Part shown: in pieces, positions 21,588-31,394 of the stretch
Position numbering within the stretch: the stretch's first letter is position 1
Layout: every line of letters starts with the position of its first letter
DNA from: Manihot esculenta
Taxonomy: Eukaryota; Streptophyta; Magnoliopsida; Malpighiales; Euphorbiaceae
Assembly (NCBI RefSeq): GCF_001659605.2
Contig: NC_035169.2
Location: 15,748,263-15,812,262, forward strand
Length of the DNA stretch: 64,000 nt
Direction: 5' to 3'
Position numbers and translations under genes: made by a program
Notes under the pieces: model-generated
The model's input: only the letters and a program-made list of their open reading frames with translations
What the model was told of the DNA's origin: nothing
Databases searched by the model: none

Positions 21588-21914
21588 TATTTGCAAACAC
21601 AAGTCGTAATTTACCTAAAGGCCATTAAAAATGATTGAGTTTCGCTAGGATCATATACTTCAATATATTTGCCAAACAACATTTGTCACTCTATTTTAAA
21701 AGCTTGTAAGGAATTAGTCATGAATATTGCTCTCCAAACAATGATACATCCTTAAGTTTTATAACCGCCTGTAATTTCATTCTCAAAGGCAAGTGCCATA
21801 TGATATAACTATTCATAATTTATTAGATTAAAATATTAAAATAAGTTTTTAACCACATATGCGCACACTCTATTTTGCTTTATTTTTATATTAAAAGAGA
21901 GTATATATTAAACT
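21588..21914. other. AT-rich spacer, no gene seen
   Basis: Nothing recognisable. It could contain more decayed ABCE coding sequence, but no motif is readable before about 21915. Confidence 0.4.
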
Positions 21915-22260
21915 AAGTAATAGTGGATATTTATCTAGTGGACAGTTACAAAGAGTTGCTTTATGTCTCTTTTAGAAAGCTTGTATACATTTTATTTAAT
22001 AGATAAACCAAGTGCATATTTAGATTCTAAGCAACATATTGTTGCTTCAAAAAACATAAAGTGGTTTCTTCTCCATGCAAAGAAAGTTGCTTTCATGGCA
22101 CTGCATGTTTTCAAAATAGCAACTCACCTTGTTGATAGAGTTTTCTATATGAGGGGAAGCGTTTTTGGATTGCATAACAAATTCTCCTCACACATCGTCC
22201 ACTGGAATAAATATCTTGCACTATCTCATCCAGATTTAAATTAGTTTTCATCATACGATA
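21915..22260 (+). pseudogene. ABCE (RNase L inhibitor) family fragment, second nucleotide-binding domain
   Basis: ABCE proteins (RLI/ABCE1) split ribosomes after termination. This fragment covers the end of the second ATP-binding domain. Around 21925-21962 a frame reads YLSSGQLQRVALCL, the ABC signature (normally NLSGGELQRVALCL). After a one-base frame change, 21963-22244 reads YLIDKPSAYLDSKQHIVASK and then FLLHAKKVAFMALHVFKIATHLVDRV, matching the Walker B, D-loop and H-loop region of ABCE. The catalytic glutamate of Walker B (YLIDEPSA) is lysine, the H-loop histidine context (VVEHDF) is altered (MALHVF), and the frame is broken. No introns are evident, consistent with a processed copy. Non-functional. 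Confidence 0.75.
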
Positions 22261-23297
22261 TGATTCTTATTCAAAAAATAAAAGTATGCTAAATCATATT
22301 CTTACAGTTTTCTCTTATTGTATTTTTTTATGATGACCTTTCTTTGATGACCTTCAACTGCTTCGTTAGTGTAATTATTTCACAATAGTTTGTATTGTAC
22401 ACGCCAATTTCTAATAATGGTTCGATTTATTTAGTCATTTTTAAAGATTTTAAGTCATATTTGGCTAAAATGATAAAAATGGAATTATTTAATTATGTAT
22501 ACAAAACATAAGGGTGAATTTAAATTTATTTGTAAAATGTGTTTAGTGAAGGGTGACTTAAGGTCAGTTTGGCGCTGCCACAGGGAGGGAAAAAAGGCAA
22601 GTGTTATTAAAAGAAGTTAGGCCAATTAATTCAAATAATTCAAACATCTTGGTCAATTCATATTTATATCCTAAACTTTCAATTTTAAATAATTAAATCA
22701 AACCTTTAAGATTTTTCATGATTTTATTCATGAGCCCAAATTAGTTTTGATCAAAATTTGATATTGTCACCCTATTATCATACTTGGCACTTTTATTTTT
22801 TTTTTCAATTTATATTTTTGACTTATTGACTAAAATAATCTAAACATTTTTATAAATCTACATTTGTATCTCAACCTTTTTAGTTTATTGGACAAAATAA
22901 CCTAAACCTTTCAAAAAATTTACACTTATATTCCAATCATTCAATATTATATAGCTGTGAAAATAATTATTAAGATACCCAAAATATCAATGGTTGTATC
23001 CTTGGCTAAGATACCGGCAAAGAAAAGAAAATTAAATTGGTTAATAGCTTTTTTCGCAGTTTTGACTATAACAAAGAGGATAGAACATAAACGAATGATG
23101 ATAAAAAGAAAAAAGAAATAATGGATAAAGGAAGGGTTAATTTGGAGAAAAAGACAGTTAGGAAGAGATAAATATTTATTTTTCAAACTAATCTCCATTA
23201 CCCATTACTCATTTCTTTATTGTTACTTTGTTTATTTAGATTTTATCATCTCCCTTGCAACTAGAGTTACAAAGTTTTTTTTTTCCTGTGTTGATGC

Positions 23298-23580
23298 TGA
23301 TACAGGACTATTTAGACTCCGTCAGGAGTTTTAATCAATATCGTTTGGCTAAGACGGAATAAGAGAAAAGATAGGCTAGAAGACGAAAAGTCTTATTGAA
23401 ATTCCTTAAAGATTGAAAAGTGTCTTTCTAATAGTCAAGTGAGGCTATTTATAATAAAAATAAAACCCTAATATGCAAAATTATGAAAATACCCAAAATA
23501 TCCAAAAAAAATAATTAAAATGCAAAAGTTAGCCCCGGTCTAAGTCTGCCGTAAAATCCAAGGCTAGTTGCTCCGTGTCA
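23298..23580 (-). repeat. 3' LTR of the 1.9 kb gypsy element
   Basis: 283 bp; on the minus strand it starts TGACACGGAGC and ends CCTGTATCA. The last 17 codons of the polyprotein lie inside it. Confidence 0.9.
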
Positions 23581-24887
23581 TTCCCTTCCACTTGTAAAGA
23601 ACTCGTCCTCGAGTTGCCATCAGCAGGGTAGTACTGATCTGCCACATTAAACGTCTTGGAAATTTTCATTTCATGTGGGAGGTCAAGAACATAGGCATTG
23701 TCATTGATCTTCTGAATGATCCGGAATGGACCAATCTTCTTGGCGTCAAGCTTTTTCTGTCCTCCACCATGCTCCTTGCGTAAATACACCATAACTTGGT
23801 CACCGACATTGAAGGACTTGAAACGCCTATATTTATCAACTGTAGCTTTATATTTGTCATCGGCTTCTGAAAGGTATTGTTGTACCTATTTGAAAACATC
23901 CACGTGCTGCTTTGCCAAGTTGCTTGCTGCAATACTATTGTAAGCAAATTCCACCTGGTCTTGGAGGATTTCACTCTCCTTTGGACTCATTTTGTAATGA
24001 GGCAGATTCGGTAATTTTGATCCAGGAATGAGATCCATCTGATGTTGGATATCCCGCGGAGGTGGAAGCTTTGATGATTCCTCCACTATTTTAGGAAACT
24101 CCTTCAACAGCTCTTTGACGGGTGGTGGTAAAGGTGGTGCATCCTCCATTGTACTTTTTTCTCTCACCAATAAAGTCAGTGTGCCCCCAGATTTCTCAAC
24201 TGCGCCTGATAGCTTCTGCACTCCCGTAGAAATAGCAACAACATTCTTCTCTTCCACTTTAGAATGTTTCGCAGAACCGGAAGGCAAGATAGTAATCTTC
24301 TTTTGATTCCACGTGAACATGTATGAGTTCTCCTTCCCTTTATACAAAGCATCAACATCGAACTGCCAAGGGCGACCTAGCAAAATTCCACAGCAATCCA
24401 TATCCACAACATCACAATTAACAAGTTCAGTATAAGATTTACCGATTGAGATAGGCACGCTGCAGATTCTGTTGACCTCAATTGTCCGACCTTCCTTAAT
24501 CCATCCGACTTTGTATGGTGAAGGATGCGGTTGTATAGGCAACTGCAATTTCTCCACCAATTGCTTAGCTATCAGATTCTCACAACTGCAGCTATCTATA
24601 ATTAGCCTGCAAATTGCCTCTCCTACTCGGCACTTTGCCTGGAAAATCTTCCTCCTTTGCGTCTCATCCTCCTGTTTTGTTGAATATAAGATTTTCTTCA
24701 CCACATAGGTGACCTTAGGATTGGAGGCCACAAGATTGGTGGCCACAGGATTGGCGACTGGTTGGGGGAGTGCGGCGGCGGCGGGTTGGTGGATTCCCTG
24801 CTGCAGGGTCAGTTGTCCGATCATCTCCCTCAATTCTGCCAAAGATGTCTCAATCGCAGCAAGTCGCGCCTCTTGGTTATCTGCCAT
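23529..24887 (-). pseudogene. Gag-protease / integrase-tail fusion protein of the 1.9 kb gypsy element
   Basis: Minus strand, starting at the ATG near 24887 (MADNQEARLAAIETSLAELREM, a short coiled-coil-like Gag start). A retropepsin-like domain is at about residues 75-175, with LIIDSCSCENLIAKQL in place of the usual LIIDSGSCENL and LLGRPWQFD further on. Then come the linker before reverse transcriptase (LPPPRDIQHQMDLIPGSKLP) and the first helix MSPKESEILQ. There the sequence jumps to integrase (VEFAYNS) and ends with [19 protein letters not shown]. One in-frame stop (TAG at 23886-23888) divides an otherwise single open frame. The Gly-to-Cys change next to the catalytic Asp may impair the protease. 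Gag lacks a zinc knuckle. Confidence 0.8.
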
Positions 24888-24913
24888 GGTCGAACTTCGC
24901 TCTAATACCAATC

Positions 24914-25196
24914 TGATACATGACTATTTAGACTCCGTCAGGAGTTTTAACTAATATCGTTTGGCTAAGACGGAATAAGATAAAAGATAGGCTAGAAGAC
25001 GAAAAGTCTTATTAAAATTCCTTAAAGATTGAAAAGTGTCTTTCTAATAGCCAAGTGAGGCTATTTATAATAAAAATAAAACCCTAATATGCAAAATTAT
25101 GAAAATACCCAAAATATCTAAAAAAAATAATTAAAATGCAAAAGTTAGCCCCGGTCCAAGTCTGCCGTAAAATCCAATGCTAGTTGCTCCGTGTCA
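24914..25196 (-). repeat. 5' LTR of the 1.9 kb gypsy element
   Basis: 283 bp partner of 23298-23580. On the minus strand it is followed directly by the primer binding site. Confidence 0.9.
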
Positions 25197-25326
25197 GATG
25201 CTTTGGTTAAGAATGCAGTCACTGATCTTTTATGTGTATTGATAATTATATTTCCACACTTTAAGATTTGAATATTATAATATAAACATGAATTTATAAA
25301 AAGGTTTAAATTATTTTGTCCAATAG

Positions 25327-26125
25327 TGATACGGATCCAATAGGGCAAATTTCTAACAATAGTGTGGAGCAAACTTATGTCATTCAAATGGATCTAAAAG
25401 GAGTTCAAAATCATATTCATATGATATATATATATTTGGGGCGTGCTTCAACTCATATGGGACAGATTTGGTGCAACACTTGCAATCATAGGCTTAGGGA
25501 GCCTAATCAAACCTATGGGCTAAAACTACACAAAGGGAAGGCTAAAGTGAAGATCAAGTAAGGCTTTTGTGAAGATTCAGCTTTGTTATGATGAGCTTGC
25601 TATATTTTTATTATTTAATACTTGTTTTATTTTAGCTTTGTTTGGGCTTGTATTCTGGCCATACTTTATCTTTTAAGTTTTAGAGTGTTGGACCATGTTT
25701 TGGGTTTATGTTTTAATACTTATGTGTTATTTTAGTGTGTGATTGGGTTTGGACCTTATGTGTTTAAGTCAGGTCCAAGAAGAGTGTCTTAGAGTTTTAT
25801 TTATTTTTCTCCTTACTATATAAGGATAAGAAACAATTGTAAGAGGCAGCTTTTAATCAAAATTTCGGAATTCTTCTCATGCCTTTGGCGTGTATTGCTT
25901 TGAGTGAGAGTGAGGATTTGCTTTCATCTATTGCACCAGAAATCTTGGCTTACTTATCAACTATTCGTTGTGGCGTTTGTCAGATTCTCATCTAAATCCT
26001 TCGATCATTGGTGTTTCAGCTTCTCTAAGTGTGAGGTGCCATAGGAGGTGGGTTTATCAAATCTTTGGATTCCATATCTACTTGTGCGTGTGGGTTTGAG
26101 GCTTGTGCCATAGGGTTCCGCGTCA
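25327..26125 (+). mobile_element. solo LTR, 0.8 kb (same family as 48799-52649)
   Basis: 799 bp starting TGATACGGATCC and ending TTCCGCGTCA, with perfect AATAG duplications at 25322-25326 and 26126-26130. It matches both LTRs of the element at 48799-52649. A TATA box candidate lies at about 25818-25824 (CTATATAAGG). It keeps the open frame that in the full element would extend the polyprotein into the LTR (to 25561). Confidence 0.9.
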
Positions 26126-26439
26126 AATAGACAAAAATATTGGGATATAAATTTGAAATTACAAAAAGGTTTGGATTATTTAGTCCAATAGATCAAAAAT
26201 AGTTAATTAAAAATAATTAAAAAAGTCATATGAGATGACAGGTGACATTTTCAGATTTTGGTCAAAATAGATTTTGATCCATGGATAAAATCGTGACAAA
26301 TTTTAAATGTTTAGTTTAATAGTAAAAAATTAATTAAAAGTTTAGTATATAAATATGAATTGACTAAAACATTTGGATTATTTGGGAATAATAGGGAAAC
26401 AAGTTAATGCATAATCTTTTTGGTTAATGAAAGAAATTA

Positions 26440-27054
26440 ATTAACCTAAGATAGAGCCTGGAGAACCCATAATAAAGTTCAGTACCTTAATTATGATAGC
26501 TCAGTTTTTAATTTATTTTATAAGAGATTAAAATAAATTAAAAGTTAAATTAGTTTTTTAAAAAAATTGATATTGCAATTACATGACCGAAGATAATGCA
26601 GTTGCATACAGTGGGTGGTAGCCAGTCTTTTAAGATTTAAATTTTTTCTCTCTCTCCTAAGGGAACCAAAACATTTTTTTTCATGATAACTAATTGAGAT
26701 TTTTTTTTCCTCTAAAAAAGAGTCTACTAATAATCAAAAAAGTTCTTTTTGGAATAAAAGTAGGTTCTTGATTAATTTATCTTTGGGTCATCTCATATGT
26801 GGGTGTTGGATTTTCTCTTGTACATGTCGGGCGATCTCTTATATCTGTGAGAAATGAAAGAATGTCGATCGTTGATATCTAGATGCGTTCTTTGCTTCTT
26901 AACGAGTTAGATTTATCTTCTCATAACAATACATGGTAGTTAATGTAATTTTTATATTGTGACTAAAATACATGATTCAATTTAGTGATTATTATATAAG
27001 ACTATAGGATATATAGTGTTTTTTCGATCTTGAAAAATTATAATTTCTTCAACA
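26440..27054 (+). repeat. 5' LTR of the copia element
   Basis: The end is set by TTCAACA followed by the primer site TTGGTATCAGAGC. The start is approximate, from the first position (ATAGAGCC near 26453) that matches the 3' copy near 43612. Confidence 0.6.
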
Positions 27055-27055
27055 T

Positions 27056-27067
27056 TGGTATCAGAGC
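27056..27067 (+). promoter_or_regulatory. primer binding site of the copia element
   Basis: TGGTATCAGAGC is complementary to the 3' end of initiator methionine tRNA and lies one base after the 5' LTR. Confidence 0.85.
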
Positions 27068-28696
27068 TTGGTTGATGTATGCCATAGCTTGTATGATTTT
27101 TTTTTCTCTAGATTCAATTTTTTTTTATCTAAACATATTTTAGGTATACATCTTTAGTTACTTATATCTTGTTGTATGCTTTCTTATAAAATATATAAAT
27201 GATATCTTAAAAAGCTATTGAAATAAGTTTTTCAATGATATATTATATGATATTTTTTAGGTATATTGGCTAAGATATGGATGATCAAAGATATTCCTTT
27301 TTCATGCGTAATTTTTTAGAATGTTTTAAGAACCAATTTCATTCACAATAATTCGTTCAAAGAACTTCCAACTTTAGAATAGCTTGGTTTTTACAAAACT
27401 CCACTAAATCTTTTTTTAAGTCCTATAAAAACTCTAGTGGCGATGCATAGTGCGTACACGCCACTAAAGCGCAAGGGGGTGCTCCAGCGTACTATGAGCT
27501 GCTGGGGCACCCAGGCACGTGCGGGCTCTAGGTCTAGGCGCTTGGAGCCCACAGATCCAATTTTTTTTATAAAAAAATATTTTTTATTTATTTTCAAGAC
27601 GAAAAAATTAAATAAATAAAATTAAAAAATTCTTTTGTTGAAAATTTTTTTCTCTAAAAAAAGAACATAGATAGGTTATTTCTCTATTTTTTAATATAAT
27701 TTTTTTTAAAAAAAAAAATAAAAGGGAAAATTGTCTACATTTTTTTGTCAATTTTTTTAATTTTTATTTTTTTAGAATTTTTAATTTTTTCTATATATAT
27801 ACAAATACATGGTGGTTCTAAAAAAAAACTCCTCTTAGGATCTTTACTGCTGCAGGAAGAGTGAATAGGATGATCGACAAGTTAATTGTCACTAAAATGC
27901 ATCATAGAGATACTTTTGATAAATTGAACCATCTAGCTTATTTTATCATAGTGATAAATAAAATGATGCAAGATATTGTCGGATATGCTAGTCTCTTAAA
28001 GGATGTTGATAGATATAGGATTTTGAAGAGGGTCTTACCCACTTCCATTATGGAAGACATTTAGATTTAACTTGAAAAAAGATCAATGCGTACTACAAAC
28101 ACGTAGTATTGAAATTCATTAGTGAATATGTCAAATGGGTTGTAAATAAGATGGCTTGTCAGTCAGTCATGAGGTATTTTAAGACTTAATAGTAGTTTAT
28201 TTTTAAGCCGAAACTTCCTAGAGTTAAATGTGATATGAGTCGACTAAAAGATAGTCTATATGATTTGCTTGAAGAATATATTCCTGTGAATGAGATGTTT
28301 TTGGAGTTTTAGATATCCAATTTTTTTTTATCTTATTTTCTTATATTTATGAACAATGTATAGTTTTATTTTATAAATGTAAATATTTTTGTTAATTATC
28401 ATTGTTCTACATGTTTATGCTTATAATATCATGTTTGATATTTTATATTGATAGTATGTATCACATATCTTCTTTTTTCTTTTGAATTATGAGCACTTTA
28501 AAAAGATAAGTCTTAGTATAATTAATAGTGTTAATTTCACATAATACATTAGAAGTTTAGACGATGATTGAGAACATAATGAACTTTTGAGTCTAAACTT
28601 AATATATAAAAATTATTAACATAATTTTATTAAGATTAGATTGTGTGTAAATAAAATATTAACGGATGTAAATAAAATATCTCGAAATCCAGAACA
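27068..28696 (+). other. copia leader, non-coding, with a GC-rich hairpin patch
   Basis: 1.6 kb between primer site and gag. It is AT-rich except for 27430-27560, where two stems can form: TAGTGGCG/CGCCACTA (27435-27442 with 27459-27466) and GGGCTC/GAGCCC (27523-27528 with 27545-27550). The 67-codon frame at 27861-28064 has no recognised domain. Confidence 0.5.
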
Positions 28697-29540
28697 ATGA
28701 TGACTTCTACATCTAAGAATATTGCTGTTGAACTCAATAAGAGAGAAAAACTAAATGGGGAAAATTATGAGATTTTGAGTATAAAAATCCAATATGTATT
28801 AGAGGAATAAGAGGTCTTAGAAGCTCTTAACCTAGTCCTAGAAACATAAGAGGGTAACACGGCTCAACATAGGAGGGACTGTGAAGCTAATGATGCTTGG
28901 AGAAAAAAGAATTCAATTGCTCACATTACCCTACTAAGCAGTATGGATGATAATGTGATGTGTGAATTCAGAAAATATAACATAGCTAGGGACATGTGTT
29001 ATGCATTAAAGGAAAATTTGGAGGCATATCGATTGCCAAATTAAAAGCTGTCACCGTTAAGTTTGATGCTTACAAGAAATGCCCTGATCAAGATATGAGA
29101 AAATACTTTAGGATCATGATTAACATAATGAATGAGCTGAATGATGCTAGTCATATTTTGACTGATGAACAACAAGTTCAAGCCATAATACGCTCTTTAC
29201 CAACACTTGGGAGTACATGAAAATGCAACTAAACCACAATGTTTATATTAAGAGCGTGAAAGATGCTATGGGCCATTTAGAGCTAGAAGAGGAATATTTG
29301 CATTTCAGCAAACTGGGTACAAAGTGTACATAGCAGGCTCTAGTTTCCAAGGTGAAAAAGGAACCAAGTGCAAGTATCAAGGTAGAAATCAACAAGCTAA
29401 AGAGAATCTAAAGGTCAACAAGAAACAAAAAAAAAAAAAGGGCAAGGGTCCTTTCAAGAAGAAGAAGAAAAATATTGTGAAGGTCGAAGGTCAAGTACTT
29501 CAACTGTGGCAATAAGGAACATTTTGCTTGTGACTGCACC
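28697..29540 (+). pseudogene. copia gag (UBN2 domain and zinc knuckle), degraded
   Basis: It starts at ATG 28697 with KLNGENYEILSIKIQYVLE, the plant copia Gag opening (usually LNGxNYxxWxxxixxxLE). It continues with DAWRKKNSIAHITLLSSM and, in 28996-29220, KLKAVTVKFDAYKKCPDQDM and VQAIIRSLP. Around 29505-29540 a CCHC knuckle remains (NCGNKEHFACDC-like, in a shifted frame) after a lysine-rich linker. Several in-frame stops and frame changes rule out a full product. Gag would normally build the cytoplasmic virus-like particle. Confidence 0.75.
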
Positions 29541-29629
29541 GAGCCTAAAGAGGTAAAAGGCTTTTTAACACTTGTGAGTATTATTAATATTTCTAGTTCT
29601 GTATTACTAACTGAGTTAATCCTCTTTGG

Positions 29630-31394
29630 AGTGTAGATTTAGGTGCCATAGACCATGTAACGAAGGATCGTAATACCTTCGTAGAATTCTAGCATTTACC
29701 TCAAGGAGCAAGATGGATTTATGTTGGAAATAACACAAAAGTGGAGGTGAAGGGTATAGGCACCTACAAGCTGACCATTTATTGCGGCAAACCCTGTTTC
29801 TACATGATGTCCTTTTTGCTCTTCAAATTTGTCAAAATTTAATTTCTATTTTAGTGTTTATCAAACTTAGTTTTAGTGTTAATTTTTATGAATAGGGTGT
29901 GAATTTATTTTTGGCAATAAATTTTCATGGTTCTGGTTTTTTCATGGATGGGTTTATTGTTATGGATGTTATTAACACTTACTCTAATATATGTTTTTTC
30001 CTACTTTACATCTTTTGATGAGTCTTTAAAAGATGTAATTTTATGGCATGTTAAAACATACCACATAGGTCAACAACGCATGCAACGTTTAGCCAAGGAG
30101 GGCTTATTAAGTAATCTTAACAAAGTAGATCTTAACAAAGTAGAAATGTCAACTTGTGAATATTGTCTAATAGAAAAATATCTAGAAAACCATTTAGAAA
30201 AGGAACGAGATCTAAATATCATTGTGGGTCAAGTATGTGGGTTTTTAATTCATAATGTTTTTAATTCATAGCTAAATATCCATTAGAGCTAAATATCTAA
30301 TTAATATATGTGGTCCTATGAATGTGAGGGCTAAGCATGTGGGTTTTCAATTTATAATGTTTATTGACGATTACACTCAATATGGTTATATCTATTTGAT
30401 ATTTCACAAGTCTGAGGCTTTAAATTGCTTCATTAAGTTTTTAAATCTAGTTGAGAATCGATTAGATAGAAAAATAAATGCTTTAAGAATAGATTGAGGT
30501 AGAGAATATTTATTAAAATAATTCAAAAAATTAAGTGATGAAAGAGGGATAGACCGTCAATTAATAATTTCAAGTCACCACAACAAAATAGTGTAGCAAA
30601 AAGGAGAAATAGAACCCTATTAGAGATGATTAGGTCTATAATGGCATAAGGATATTTATCCATCACCTATTGGGGTGATGCATTACTAATGGTCACTTTT
30701 ATACTTAACTGAGTACCCACAAAATTAATTTTCTTTTATTCCATATGAATTATGGACTAACCGCAAACCTAATTTAGATTTTTTGAAACTGTGTGCGATG
30801 ATTGCTCATGAATTTTCTCACAAATTTGGAAAGTTAGGTTCAAGGGGAAAGAGATATATTTTTTTAAATTACTCTGAGCATTCAAAAAGATATGTGTTCT
30901 TCAGTGAGCAAGATATGAACGCGTAACTGAATTTGAGTTACGATATGCCATAATTTTATATAACAATTTTTCGAAGCTAGGAGAGATAAGACAAGACTTG
31001 TCTCTATTTGAAACTCACAATCAGGAAGCTTCAGCTGTAAATATACCGATGGATATATTTTCAAGTGAGAGCAATTTGGATACAGATAAGTATGTTCATC
31101 TGGATTCACAATTGCTACCTGAACTAAATTCATTTATAGAACCTGATCTGAGTGGGAGTAACATCTATTGATGAGTCAATAGAACAATCTCAACTTCGCT
31201 GAATGAGGCGTCCTAGGATTCCTAGTCTTTGTTTTCAAATTGAAGGGCAAATATTTATTATTACTCCTAATGAAGATGAGCCGGGAAATGTAAAAAAGAC
31301 TTTTAAGTCTTTAGCTAAGGAAAAGTGGATTAAAGCATTAAAGAGGAAATGGAATCAATGAAAACAAATAATGTTTGGAAATTAATAGAGTTAC
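29630..31394 (+). pseudogene. copia protease and integrase, degraded
   Basis: 29630-29830 carries a decayed aspartic protease (VDLGAIDHVTKD where functional copies have xDSGATxHV). 29990-30230 carries the integrase zinc-binding region (LWHVKTYHIGQQRMQRLAKEG ... CEYCLIEK). 30330-30620 carries part of the integrase core (FIDDYTQYGYIYL, then ALRID and GREYL). After about 31190 the linker to reverse transcriptase follows, up to the gypsy insertion at 31394. Several stops and frameshifts are present. The DSG to DLG change alone should abolish the protease. Confidence 0.7.

Larger units (their letters stand above)
23298..25196 (-). mobile_element. non-autonomous Ty3/gypsy element, 1.9 kb, Gag-protease joined to integrase tail
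   Basis: Complete small element with perfect GATGC duplications (23293-23297, 25197-25201) and two 283-bp LTRs (23298-23580 and 24914-25196). By eye the LTRs differ at about nine positions, near 3%. On the minus strand the primer site TTGGTATTAGAGC follows the 5' LTR (24911-24899). The internal region codes for a protein that goes from protease and the first residues of reverse transcriptase straight to the end of integrase. Polymerase, RNase H and the integrase core are deleted. It must have been copied by enzymes of a related full-length element. Confidence 0.9.
22632..26385. mobile_element. long terminal-inverted-repeat element (foldback/MULE-like), twice interrupted
   Basis: The left arm (about 22632-23030) matches the inverted right arm (about 26385 back to 25202, after leaving out the solo LTR at 25327-26125) over about 390 bp. 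Shared words include GTCAATTCATATTTATA, AATTTGATATTGTCACC versus AATCTGAAAATGTCACC, and ATTGGACAAAATAA. Without later insertions the element would be about 1.1 kb. It encodes no protein. Two retroelements entered it: a short gypsy element at 23298-25196 and a solo LTR at 25327-26125. Exact outer ends and target duplications could not be fixed; the copia element begins almost directly after it. Confidence 0.6.
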
